From NCBI RefSeq assembly GCF_900129375.1, contig NZ_FQVN01000003.1, positions 186,001 through 250,000 of the forward strand: DNA of 64,000 bases. Reading direction: 5' to 3'. Within the stretch, counting starts at the first letter, position 1. Each line of letters opens with the position of its first letter. Positions 1-7,895 of the stretch are shown one piece after another. This DNA comes from Streptoalloteichus hindustanus. Its GTDB lineage: Bacteria; Actinomycetota; Actinomycetes; Mycobacteriales; Pseudonocardiaceae. Under the pieces are notes generated by a model that was not told the origin of the DNA, made no database searches, and saw only the letters and a list, made by a program, of their open reading frames with translations. The translations under genes were made by a program, and so were the position numbers.

Positions 1-137
1 GTGTCCGGGACGACGAGCTCCTTGAGCTCCTTGAGCAACGCGGGCACGCGCAGACCCGTGGCGTACCGGACGCGGACGGCGCCCGCCTCGAAGAACCAGG
101 TCGCGTTCTGCCCCCGCAGCTCCAACCCCATCCCCAT
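1..137 (-). CDS. partial DUF4429-like protein (N-terminus only)
   Basis: The minus strand from an ATG at 137 (a second in-frame ATG lies at 131) reads open to the window edge, giving about 45 residues. The sequence includes GQNATWFFEAGAVRVRY and then LRVPALLKELKELVVP. This Trp/Phe start followed by a VPxLLKxL stretch resembles the DUF4429 repeat of actinobacterial proteins of unknown function. The gene is divergent from the proline-rich membrane protein gene at 309. The family assignment rests on recall of the motif over a short piece, so it is tentative. Confidence 0.45.
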   Translation of the reverse strand, partial: MGMGLELRGQNATWFFEAGAVRVRYATGLRVPALLKELKELVVPD

Positions 138-162
138 GGGGGCACGGTAGCGCGAGACCGCA

Positions 163-177
163 CACCTGTATCAGGTG
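163..177. promoter_or_regulatory. dyad CACCTG-TAT-CAGGTG in a divergent promoter region
   Basis: A perfect 6+3+6 inverted repeat, CACCTGTATCAGGTG, lies between the divergent genes at 137 (minus) and 309 (plus). Its size and place suit a dimeric repressor operator. No regulator can be named from the sequence. Confidence 0.35.
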
Positions 178-308
178 ACCGGCCGTCCCGGGCCGGAGGG
201 TGACCGGGGCCACCGGAAAGTTGGGTATCGATTCGACCAACTCACCCACATGGCGGTCCCCCGGTGGTTACGTTCCTCCCCCACTTGCCCGAACGAGTGA
301 GAGACACC

Positions 309-1328
309 ATGACTCCCCCGCAGCAGCCACCCGGCCCTCCGCCCCCGCCCTTCGGCGGCCCGCCCCAGGGGTTCCCACCCCCGCCGGGTGGCGCGCCCCC
401 TCCCCCGCCCTTCGGCGGTGCGGGCGCGCCGCCGCCCGCCCAGGGCGGGTTCCCCCCACCTCCCGGGCCAGCCCAGCCCGGACCGGCCCAGCCCGGCCCC
501 GGCTTCCCCGGTCAGCCGGAGGGCGGTTTCCCGCCCCCCGCCGACTTCGGGCAGCAGGGCGGCCCCGGTGGATTCCCGCCGCCCCCGCAGCCGGGTCCCG
601 GCGCACCGCAGACCGGTCCCGGTTTCCCGGCCCAGCAGGCCGGTGGGTTCCCCCCGCCACCCGGACCCGCCCAGCCCGGCCCCGGCGGCTTCCCCCCGCA
701 GCCGCCGAAGAAGAAGGGCCCGTTCGCCAAGATCCTGGTGTTCGCCGGCGTCATCGTGGTCGCCCTCGGCTTCATCGTCGTGCGCGGCGTCGTCAAGAGC
801 GCCACGCGCAGCGCGCTGCGCAGCACGCCCAGCCACAGCGCCTCGCCGGCGCCCGGTTCGACCAGCTCGTCCAGCCCAGGGGCGGGCCACGACGACGGGG
901 CCGAGCTGGACAGCCTGAAGGCCGGCGACTGCGCGACCATCACCGGCACCGGCAGGGCGGTGAAGTTCCAGGAGCTGAGCTGCGGCGACCCCACCGCGAC
1001 GTTCAAGGTCACGAAGCGGGTCGAGCGCTTCGCGAGCTGCCCGACCGGAACGCCCAGCAGCATCGAGCGCACCCGGAACGAGATCCGGCAGTTCACGATC
1101 TGCTTCACCCTCAACGCCAACTCCGGCGACTGCTTCGCCGTCCCCGAGAACGAGGGCGACATCAAGAAGGTCCCCTGCACGGACGCCTCGGCAACGAGGA
1201 AGGTCTCCACGGTCCTCAACGGCGCGCAGGACCACAAGCAGTGCCCGCCCGGCAAGGACAACAGGTACGGGTACTTCATGGTCTCGGAGCCGCCGCACGT
1301 CATCTGCATGGTGCCGCCGAAGGGCTGA
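309..1328 (+). CDS. proline-rich single-pass membrane protein with extracytoplasmic LppU-like domain
   Basis: A 339-residue protein of unknown role. Residues 1-135 are a low-complexity Pro/Gly/Phe/Gln region with repeated PPPP, GGFPPPP and QPGPG units. A basic PKKKGPFAK stretch then leads into one membrane helix (about residues 140-160, VFAGVIVVALGFIVV). A Ser/Thr-rich linker follows, then an exported domain of about 120 residues with six or more cysteines starting LKAGDCATITG. This layout matches actinobacterial LppU/SCO3897-type proteins. ATG 309 is chosen because the upstream in-frame extension (from 264) has no conserved look. The gene ends at a symmetrical terminator facing tesB. Confidence 0.8.
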   Translation: MTPPQQPPGPPPPPFGGPPQGFPPPPGGAPPPPPFGGAGAPPPAQGGFPPPPGPAQPGPAQPGPGFPGQPEGGFPPPADFGQQGGPGGFPPPPQPGPGAPQTGPGFPAQQAGGFPPPPGPAQPGPGGFPPQPPKKKGPFAKILVFAGVIVVALGFIVVRGVVKSATRSALRSTPSHSASPAPGSTSSSSPGAGHDDGAELDSLKAGDCATITGTGRAVKFQELSCGDPTATFKVTKRVERFASCPTGTPSSIERTRNEIRQFTICFTLNANSGDCFAVPENEGDIKKVPCTDASATRKVSTVLNGAQDHKQCPPGKDNRYGYFMVSEPPHVICMVPPKG

Positions 1329-1404
1329 CCGCCGCACCCCGAACGGCACAGCACGGGACGACACCAAGCAGGGCAGCACCGCACGACGAACGGCACAGCA
1401 CGAC

Positions 1405-1440
1405 GAACGGCCCTGATGCCAGCTGGCGTCAGGGCCGTTC
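1405..1440. terminator. near-perfect 36-nt palindrome, bidirectional terminator
   Basis: GAACGGCCCTGA and TCAGGGCCGTTC flank a GCCAGCTGGC centre, making a palindrome with only the T/G pair adjoining the centre unmatched. It sits between the convergent proline-rich protein gene and tesB, so it can end transcription from both sides. Confidence 0.75.
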
Positions 1441-1475
1441 GCGATTCCGTGCGGCGCCCTCGGCGGTGCGAGGGG

Positions 1476-2420
1476 TCAGGGCATGACCCGGAGCAGGCCC
1501 TCCTGGACGACGGTCGCCACCAGGCCACCGTCCCTGCCGAAGAACCGACCGGTGGCCAGACCCCGCGCGCCGGAGGCGCTGGGCGACTCGCAGTCGTAGA
1601 GGAACCAGTCGTCGGCGCGGAACGGGCGGTGGAACCACATGGCGTGGTCCAGGCTCGCGCCGATGACCTTGTCGGTGCCCCAGTACACGGCGTGCCTGGC
1701 CAGCACCGAGTCCAGCAGCGTCAGGTCCGAGGCGTAGGCCAGCAGGCAGACGTGCAGCAGGTCGTCGTCGGGCAGCCGCCCGTCGGCCCGCATCCACACC
1801 TGGTTGCGCGCCTCGCGCGGGCCGGCCTCGCGCGACACCCACGCCGGCTCGGTGACGTAGCGGAGGTCGATGGGCCGGGGCGCACGCGCGAACCAGCCGA
1901 GCCGCTCCCGGTACGGGGCGATGCGCTCGCTGTAGGTCGGCAGGGTCTCCGGGGCCGGCACCTCGGGCATCGGCTCCGCGTGGTCCATCCCGGACTCGGG
2001 GAGCTGGAACGACGCCGACAACGAGAAGATGGCCTTGCCGCGCTGGACCGCGACCACCCGCCGGGTGGTGAACGAGCGGCCGTCCCGGATGCGGTCCACC
2101 TCGTAGACGATCGGGATGCTCGGGTCGCCGCCCCGGATGAAGTAGGCGTGCAGCGAGTGCACCTTGCGGTCGGCCGGCACGGTGCGGCCGGCGGCCACCA
2201 GCGCCTGGCCGGCGACCTGCCCGCCGAAGACCCGCACCGGGGACTCCGCGGGGCTGACGCCCCGGAAGATGTTCTCCTCGATGCGCTCCAGGTCGAGCAG
2301 GGCCACCAGGCGGTCCAGCACGGGCTGCCCGTGCGGCACCCCGTCCGGGGTCAGCGGCACGGGCTCGGGGGCGTGCGCGGCGGCGGGGTCCGCCGCCGCC
2401 GCGCGAGCTACCTCGGTCAC
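1476..2420 (-). CDS. tesB: acyl-CoA thioesterase II (TesB)
   Basis: A 314-residue double-hotdog thioesterase that hydrolyses acyl-CoA to free fatty acid and CoA in the cytoplasm. The first hotdog contains VRVFGGQVAGQALVAAG. The second contains GASLDHAMWFHRPFRADDW with the catalytic Asp, and ends with ATVVQEGLLR, where the family's catalytic Gln lies. The length fits TesB. The start is a GTG at 2420. It lies 61 nt downstream of pyk on the same strand and may be co-transcribed with it. Confidence 0.93.
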   Translation of the reverse strand: MTEVARAAAADPAAAHAPEPVPLTPDGVPHGQPVLDRLVALLDLERIEENIFRGVSPAESPVRVFGGQVAGQALVAAGRTVPADRKVHSLHAYFIRGGDPSIPIVYEVDRIRDGRSFTTRRVVAVQRGKAIFSLSASFQLPESGMDHAEPMPEVPAPETLPTYSERIAPYRERLGWFARAPRPIDLRYVTEPAWVSREAGPREARNQVWMRADGRLPDDDLLHVCLLAYASDLTLLDSVLARHAVYWGTDKVIGASLDHAMWFHRPFRADDWFLYDCESPSASGARGLATGRFFGRDGGLVATVVQEGLLRVMP

Positions 2421-2481
2421 GCGGCTTCCTTGTCGTGGTTCGCCGCCGGCGGACGGGCGGAGAGCGGGACCGGGAGCCCGG

Positions 2482-3906
2482 TCACGCGTGGTCCTCCTCG
2501 CCCAGCCGGTGGACGCGGATCAGGTTGGTGGAGCCGACCGTCCCCGGCGGGGAGCCGGCCACGATCACCACCAGATCGCCCGGCTGGTACCGGCCGATCG
2601 ACAGCATCGCCTGGTCCACCTGGCGGATCATCTGGTCGGTCGAGTCGACCTTAGGCACCAGGAAGGTCTCCGTCCCCCAGGTGAGAGCAAGCTGACTCCG
2701 CACCTCCTGCTCGGGGGTGAAGGCCAGCAGCGGCAGCGGGGTGTGCAGCCGGGCCAGCCGGCGGACGGTGTCGCCGGACTGGGTGAAGGCGACCAGGGCC
2801 TTGGCGTTGAGCCGCTCGCCGATGTCACGGGCGGCGTACGAGATCACGCCCCGCTTGGTGCGCGGGACGTGGCTGAGCGCGGGCGCGGCGGTCGACTCGG
2901 ACTCGACGGCCTCGATGATGCGGGCCATGGTCTCGACCGTGTGGATGGGGTAGCGGCCGACGCTGGTCTCGCCGGAGAGCATCAGCGCGTCGGCGCCGTC
3001 GAGCACGGCGTTGGCGACGTCGGAGGCCTCGGCCCTGGTCGGCCGGGAGTTGCCGATCATCGAGTCGAGCATCTGGGTGGCCACGATGACCGGCTTGGCG
3101 TTCTCGCGGGCGATCTGGATGGCCCGCTTCTGCACCAGCGGCACCGCCTCCAGCGGCAGCTCGACGCCGAGGTCGCCGCGGGCGACCATGACGCCGTCGA
3201 AGGCCAGCACGATGGCCTCCAGGTTGTCCACCGCCTCCGGCTTCTCCAGCTTGGCGACGACCGGCAGCCGGCCGGTGCCGACCCGGTCCATCACCTGGTG
3301 CACCAGGTCGATGTCGGCCGGCGAGCGGACGAAGGACAGCGCGATGAAGTCCACCTTGAGCCCGAGCGCGAACTCCAGGTCCTCGATGTCCTTCTCGCTG
3401 AGGGCGGGCACCGAGACGTCCATGCCGGGCAGCGACAGGCCCTTGTTGTCGCTGACCGGGCCGCCCTCGACGACCTCGGCGACCACGTCGTTGCCCTCGA
3501 CGGCCCTGACGACCAGGCCGACCTTGCCGTCGTCGACGAGCATGCGGTCGCCGGCCCTGGCGTCGTTGGCCAGGCCCTTGTAGGTGGTGGAGACCCGGTC
3601 GTGGGTGCCGGGCACGTCGTCGACGGTGATGCGGACGACGTCGCCGGTGCGCCACTCGACCGGGCCGCCCGCGAACCGGCCCAACCGGATCTTGGGGCCC
3701 TGCAGGTCGGCGAGGATGGCCACGGGGCGACCGGACTCGGCGGCCGCCTCCCGCACCATCTGGTACACCTGCTCGTGGTCGGCGTGGCTGCCATGGCTGA
3801 AGTTCAGCCGCGCCACGTCCATGCCGGCGCGGACGAGCTCGCGGACCTTCTCCGGGGAGGCCGTCGCGGGCCCCAGGGTGCAAACGATCTTGGCACGGCG
3901 TGTCAC
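2482..3906 (-). CDS. pyk: pyruvate kinase
   Basis: A 474-residue glycolytic enzyme converting phosphoenolpyruvate and ADP to pyruvate and ATP. The N-terminus has KIVCTLGPA and RLNFSHG (phosphate and PEP binding). The signature with the catalytic Lys is VVAKLEKPEA, followed by VMVARGDLGVELP (metal-binding Glu/Asp, about residue 240). The C-terminal allosteric domain ends GSTNLIRVHRLG. GTG 3906 is the start, and the divergent VanZ-like gene begins 72 nt away. Length and motifs are standard. Confidence 0.97.
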   Translation of the reverse strand: MTRRAKIVCTLGPATASPEKVRELVRAGMDVARLNFSHGSHADHEQVYQMVREAAAESGRPVAILADLQGPKIRLGRFAGGPVEWRTGDVVRITVDDVPGTHDRVSTTYKGLANDARAGDRMLVDDGKVGLVVRAVEGNDVVAEVVEGGPVSDNKGLSLPGMDVSVPALSEKDIEDLEFALGLKVDFIALSFVRSPADIDLVHQVMDRVGTGRLPVVAKLEKPEAVDNLEAIVLAFDGVMVARGDLGVELPLEAVPLVQKRAIQIARENAKPVIVATQMLDSMIGNSRPTRAEASDVANAVLDGADALMLSGETSVGRYPIHTVETMARIIEAVESESTAAPALSHVPRTKRGVISYAARDIGERLNAKALVAFTQSGDTVRRLARLHTPLPLLAFTPEQEVRSQLALTWGTETFLVPKVDSTDQMIRQVDQAMLSIGRYQPGDLVVIVAGSPPGTVGSTNLIRVHRLGEEDHA

Positions 3907-3978
3907 ATTGACGCAGCCTAGCGCCGACTGCTTGACCGATCAGGCCGCCCGGCGGACGCACTGCGAGGATCTTCGAAC

Positions 3979-4359
3979 GTGAGCGTGCGTCAACTCCCGT
4001 TCGTAGTCGCGATGTTGCTGAGTGTACCGATCTTGTTCACCCCGGAGTCGGGCGTGCCCACCGCGCCGCCGGGAACCGACAAGGTCGTCCACTTCACCCT
4101 GTTCGCCGCAATGGCCCTGACCGGCCTGTATGCCCGGCTTCCCCGCCTGCCGCTCGTGGTCGGCCTCGCGATCTACGCGCCCCTGTCGGAGATCCTTCAG
4201 GTCGCGCTCCCGCTCGGCCGGTCCTTCGGGGTCGACGACATCGTGGCCGACCTCGTGGGCCTCGCGGCCGCCGTGCTCGTCGGCTGGCTGCTCGCGCGGC
4301 GCGCCGCCCGGCGATCCACCGGAAGGAGTGACAGCGACTCCTCCCGTCGGCCCGGGTGA
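3979..4359 (+). CDS. VanZ-like integral membrane protein
   Basis: A 126-residue protein with about four hydrophobic segments and the VanZ-type features DKVVHFTLFAAMA (Asp-Lys then His-Phe) and SEILQVALPLGRSFGVDDIVADLVG (Glu-x-x-Gln then Asp-Asp-x-x-Asp). VanZ-family members are small membrane proteins; VanZ itself is linked to teicoplanin resistance, but most homologues have no known function. No vancomycin cluster is nearby, so no resistance role is inferred. GTG 3979 is the start. Confidence 0.75.
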   Translation: MSVRQLPFVVAMLLSVPILFTPESGVPTAPPGTDKVVHFTLFAAMALTGLYARLPRLPLVVGLAIYAPLSEILQVALPLGRSFGVDDIVADLVGLAAAVLVGWLLARRAARRSTGRSDSDSSRRPG

Positions 4360-4411
4360 GGGCGGGCCGGGCGGCAGGCCTCGCCGCGATCCTCGGCGCT
4401 CGCGGGCGCGT

Positions 4412-4543
4412 GATCGTATGCGATAACCGCTCCCTGCCACCGGCAGCGCCGGATCGTATGCGATATTCGATATTCGATCGCGGGAGATGCGGGATCGTAT
4501 GCGATATACACCACGCCCGAAAAGATCCGTGATCGTATGCGAT
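4412..4543. repeat. four copies of GATCGTATGCGAT at 38-41 nt spacing
   Basis: The 13-mer GATCGTATGCGAT occurs exactly at 4412, 4452, 4493 and 4531. The inner ATCGTATGCGAT is an imperfect palindrome (10 of 12 positions symmetric). The spacers are unrelated and 25-28 nt long, and an extra GATATTCGATATTCGATCG run follows copy 2. The array lies in the 285-nt gap between two convergent genes, so it is not an ordinary promoter operator. No ORF or tRNA is seen there. Confidence 0.8.
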
Positions 4544-4644
4544 CGACGATCTGGCCGGGGCGCTCACCGCTGACCTCCGGGCCCGTGACCGTGCCCGCTA
4601 GCCGGAGCCTCCCCAGGCGTCAGCCGGGATTCCCGGCGGGGCCG

Positions 4645-6108
4645 TCAGCGGGCCACGACGCGGATCGTGTGCAGTTCCGGGTCCGCCGAGTCCGGGACGT
4701 ACATCCCCGCGTCCAGGCCGCTGCGCAGGTACTCCACGACCGGCCGGGTGATGACCTCGCCGGGCAGGAGCGCCGGCACCCCCGGCGGGTAGGGGCTGAC
4801 GACCTCGGCGCAGACCCGGCCCACCGCGTCGCGGGCCGGCACGTCCTCCGTCGGGCCGAAGAACGCGTCGCGGGGCAGCACCGCCTGCTCCAGCTCCAGC
4901 TCGCCGGGCTCGGGCAGGGCCACCGGCCGGGCGGGCGGCACCTCGTCGACGTGGTCGACCAGGGAGCGCAACGCCGTCACCAGCCGCCCGGTCGTGTCGT
5001 CGTCATCCGCGACCGTGAGTTGCGCGCCCACCCGCCGGTGGTCGGACAACCCGACATCCACCCGGTGGTGTTCACGCAGCCACTCGTTGGCCTGGTAACC
5101 GGCGACGCCCAGCTCGTGCAGGTCGACGATGATCTTCAGCGGGTCGTGGTCGTCGGCCAGCTCGGGCCCGACCAGGTCGTCGGCGGACATCACCCGCAGG
5201 CCGGGAATCTTCGTGATCTCGGCGCGCACGTCCCGCGCCCGCCGCAACGCCGTGTCGAGCAGCTCGCGGCCCTGCTCGACCATCTGCCGGCGCCAGCCGT
5301 CGAGCACGGCGAGGACCAGCACCGACGGGCTGGTGGTGCCCAGCAGGTCCGCCCGCGCCTGCAACACCTTCGGGTCCACCCGGTCGCCCCGGACGTGGTA
5401 CACCGAGCCCTGCTCCAGCCCGCAGCCCATCTTGTGCACGCTGGTGACGCAGAGGTCCGCGCCGGCGTCCATCGCCCACGACGGCAGGTCCGGGTGGAAC
5501 GGCAGGTGCGCGCCCCACGCCTCGTCCACGATCAGCGGGCGGTCGTGCTCGTGGCAGGTCTCGGCGGTCTCCCTGATCGCCGCGCACCCGCCGTAGTCGG
5601 TCGGCGTGATCAGCAGCAGGCCCTTGGCGTCCGGCTCGCGGCGGAACGCGGCGCGCACCGCGTCCGGCCCCGGCGGGTGGGCCAGGTGGTGCCGGGCGTC
5701 CCAGCGCGGGTGCACCCACACCGGCTCCACCCCGCTGATGATCAACGCGGACACCACGGACTTGTGCGCGTTCCGGGAGACCAGCAGCTTCTCCCCCGGC
5801 CCGGCGACGGCGAGCATGGCGCTCTTGACCGACAGCGAGCTGCCGCAGGTCGAGAAGTGCGCTTCGTCGGCGTCGACCGCGTCGGCCATCAGCTCCTCGG
5901 CGCGGGCGAGCAGGCCCTGGCTCATCCGCCGGTCGTCCAGGCCGTTCATCAGGATCGTGTCGGAGGCGAACACGTCCCTGCCGAGCACGGCCAGCACGCG
6001 CGGGTCCACGCCGCGCCCCTGCTTGTGCCCCGGCGGCAGGAACGGGTGGTGCCCCAGCCGGTGGTACGCCTCCAACGCCTCCAGCAGGGGTGCGCGCGAA
6101 TGGTCCAT
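4645..6108 (-). CDS. Orn/Lys/Arg decarboxylase family PLP enzyme
   Basis: A 487-residue fold-type I PLP enzyme of the major decarboxylase domain family. It likely decarboxylates a basic amino acid to a polyamine precursor. The N-terminus HHPFLPPGHKQGRG and the motif VDEAWGAHLPFHP are typical. The PLP lysine sits in SVHKMGCGLEQGS (about residue 225). There is no N-terminal wing domain, so it resembles the shorter Bacillus-type SpeA/YaaO enzymes. ATG 6108 is chosen over the upstream TTG. The substrate cannot be told from sequence. Confidence 0.88.
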   Translation of the reverse strand: MDHSRAPLLEALEAYHRLGHHPFLPPGHKQGRGVDPRVLAVLGRDVFASDTILMNGLDDRRMSQGLLARAEELMADAVDADEAHFSTCGSSLSVKSAMLAVAGPGEKLLVSRNAHKSVVSALIISGVEPVWVHPRWDARHHLAHPPGPDAVRAAFRREPDAKGLLLITPTDYGGCAAIRETAETCHEHDRPLIVDEAWGAHLPFHPDLPSWAMDAGADLCVTSVHKMGCGLEQGSVYHVRGDRVDPKVLQARADLLGTTSPSVLVLAVLDGWRRQMVEQGRELLDTALRRARDVRAEITKIPGLRVMSADDLVGPELADDHDPLKIIVDLHELGVAGYQANEWLREHHRVDVGLSDHRRVGAQLTVADDDDTTGRLVTALRSLVDHVDEVPPARPVALPEPGELELEQAVLPRDAFFGPTEDVPARDAVGRVCAEVVSPYPPGVPALLPGEVITRPVVEYLRSGLDAGMYVPDSADPELHTIRVVAR

Positions 6109-6169
6109 GGAGGCCGAATGCCCTTCGGCTCGCCGGGGCAAACGAGTGGAGCGCCACTCCCGGCGGGGC

Positions 6170-6814
6170 TCAGCCCAGCGGCCCGCCCACGTGGTCGGCC
6201 ACCCACTCGTTGAGGGGCCGCAGCGCCCGCCACGCCTTCCGGACGCGGTCCACGCACTCGGGCGAGTGCAGCACGTCGTCCGGCGGCCAGTCCCGCTCCG
6301 CGTACAGGGTCCGGTGCCGGAGCAGCTCGATCCGGGGGTGGTCGGCCGGAAAGCCCCTCGGCCGGCTCCGGAGCTGGTTGCCGCCCCGCCGCCAGCCGGC
6401 CCGCTCCAGCCGGTCGAGGCGCCGGCGCAGGTCCTCGCCGAGCCGGTCGTCGGCCACCGCCTCCCGGAACCGGCGCACGAGCTCGGCGTCGTCCACGTAG
6501 AACCCGCCGGCCACGAGCATGCCGTCCGCGCTGACTTCCACGTAACACACGCCCTCGCCCCTGCCCGAGCCGACGACCGCGCCGCAGTGCGTCTTGTAGG
6601 GCGACTTGTCTCTGGCGAACCGCACGTCCCGGTAGGGCCGGAAGACCCGGCCCTGCCCGAACTCGTCGGCGAGTTCGGCGATCAACGCGTCCATCGGCTC
6701 CCGCACGTGTTCCTGGTACACGTCGCGGTTGTCGTTCCAGTACGCCTTGGAGTTGTCGGCCGTGAGCCCCTCGAAGAAGTCCACGAGCCGCTCCCCGAAC
6801 CCGGTGAAGGCCAC
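6170..6814 (-). CDS. DUF2461 family protein
   Basis: A 214-residue protein matching the DUF2461/TIGR02453 family of unknown function. Recognisable features are the start FTGFGERLVDFFEGLTADN(S)KAYW, then the central YRDVRFARDKSPYKTH and the late ELLRHRTLYAERDW. It starts at GTG 6814 and ends 61 nt before the decarboxylase start on the same strand. No catalytic residues are known for the family. Confidence 0.85.
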   Translation of the reverse strand: MAFTGFGERLVDFFEGLTADNSKAYWNDNRDVYQEHVREPMDALIAELADEFGQGRVFRPYRDVRFARDKSPYKTHCGAVVGSGRGEGVCYVEVSADGMLVAGGFYVDDAELVRRFREAVADDRLGEDLRRRLDRLERAGWRRGGNQLRSRPRGFPADHPRIELLRHRTLYAERDWPPDDVLHSPECVDRVRKAWRALRPLNEWVADHVGGPLG

Positions 6815-6863
6815 GCCCCCAGCCTAGGCGGCCCGACCGCCTGTCGAACCAGTGGAGAGGAAA

Positions 6864-6896
6864 CCGTTCCCGGGAACGGGGAATCACCCCTAGGTT
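6864..6896 (+). promoter_or_regulatory. promoter with a 16-bp perfect palindrome, upstream of the DUF6228-like pair
   Basis: CCGTTCCCGGGAACGG (6864-6879) is a perfect palindrome. A -10-like TAGGTT lies at 6891-6896, eight nucleotides before the GTG at 6905, so translation may be leaderless. The palindrome covers the expected -35 region, as a repressor or activator site would. Confidence 0.45.
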
Positions 6897-6904
6897 CGAC
6901 CACT

Positions 6905-7342
6905 GTGGACGACATCTACCGTTACGACCCCGACCTCGACGGTGAGGAGGCCGTCGTGCTCACCGGTGTCGGCGGAAGCTTCCTGCGCTTCTACCGCCCC
7001 AACCGGTCCGAGCCCGGCGTCCTCCGCTGCCGCGTGGAGGTTGGCGGCGTGGGAATGCGGGCCGCGCTGCACGACACCGTCGCCTACCCCTTCTTCTGGG
7101 ATGTGGTCGCCTTCCTCGACGATCTCGGCAAGATTGTCGCTCCCTGGGAGGGAATCCGGTCCTGGTGCAGTCGCGACGGCGCCCTCCGCGTGGACGCGGT
7201 GTTCGGCACGGGCGGGCATATCGCGTTGACGTGGGCGGTGGGGGAACCGCGATCCTGGTCAGCGTCGATCACCACCGAGATCGAGGCAGGGGAACAGATG
7301 CGCGCCCTCGCCACCGACCTCCACCACTTCCTCAGACCCTGA
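6905..7342 (+). CDS. DUF6228-like protein, first tandem copy
   Basis: A 145-residue protein starting at GTG 6905 (VDDIYRYDPDLDG). It carries FLRFYR, CRVEVGGVGM, a Trp-rich APWEGIRSW, GGHIALTWAV and SASITTEIEAGEQM, the pattern remembered for DUF6228 proteins of actinomycetes. The function is unknown. It has no signal peptide or membrane segment and is probably cytoplasmic. The next gene is a paralogue. A -10-like box sits very close upstream, suggesting a leaderless start. Confidence 0.65.
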   Translation: MDDIYRYDPDLDGEEAVVLTGVGGSFLRFYRPNRSEPGVLRCRVEVGGVGMRAALHDTVAYPFFWDVVAFLDDLGKIVAPWEGIRSWCSRDGALRVDAVFGTGGHIALTWAVGEPRSWSASITTEIEAGEQMRALATDLHHFLRP

Positions 7343-7373
7343 CGCACTCCGAACCTCGAACGGACACAAAGAG

Positions 7374-7883
7374 ATGCCTGGAAACTGCCAGTACGACCCC
7401 GACCTCCACGGCAGGAACACAGTCATCCTCCATGGCTACCAGGGAAGCTACCTCCGCTTCTACAACCACCGCCGACCTGACCACTACGTCATCTACTGCT
7501 GCGTCGAGGTGGGCGGACCGGGAATGCACGCCGAGCTCCACAACCTCGCGACCCACACGAACTGGCACCCCGCCGGTTTTCTCGCCGAACTGGGGCGGGG
7601 GTTCGCGGCCTGGGAGGGGACCCGCTCATGGCACTCCCCGGATCGGGACCTGCTCGTGGACGCGGTCGTCACCGACGAGGGGCACGTCGAATTGACCTGG
7701 ACGATCCGACCGTGGCGGCACAGCATCTTCGGATACTGGTCCGCGTCGGTCACGACCGACGACGTCGAGAGCCCCGAGCGAATGCTGGCCCTCGCCGCCG
7801 ACCTGCGCCGCTTCCTCGATCCGGACGGGGACCCGCGGCCGGAGGACGAGGGACGCCACCGGTGCGCTGGGATCGAGCCGTGA
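7374..7883 (+). CDS. DUF6228-like protein, second tandem copy
   Basis: A 169-residue paralogue of the preceding gene, 31 nt downstream. Shared blocks are QYDPDLHG, YLRFYNH, CVEVGGPGMHAELHN, AAWEGTRSW, GHVELTWTIRPWRH and SASVTTDDVESPERM. It has an extra charged tail of about 15 residues. ATG 7374 follows an AAAGAG purine run. The pair looks like a local duplication that has diverged. The function is unknown. Confidence 0.65.
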   Translation: MPGNCQYDPDLHGRNTVILHGYQGSYLRFYNHRRPDHYVIYCCVEVGGPGMHAELHNLATHTNWHPAGFLAELGRGFAAWEGTRSWHSPDRDLLVDAVVTDEGHVELTWTIRPWRHSIFGYWSASVTTDDVESPERMLALAADLRRFLDPDGDPRPEDEGRHRCAGIEP

Positions 7884-7895
7884 CGAGGCGGGCTC

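Noticed and set aside
171-1379. A 402-codon minus-strand ORF opposite the proline-rich protein
   Set aside because: Its Arg/Gly-rich translation is the typical antisense image of a Pro-rich GC-rich gene.
3979-4359. Glycopeptide resistance gene (vanZ proper)
   Set aside because: Only a distant VanZ-family pattern; no vanHAX genes or their regulators are present.
4412-4543. CRISPR array
   Set aside because: Repeats are only 13 nt, there are four, and no cas genes are near. The spacing is regular but the unit is too short.
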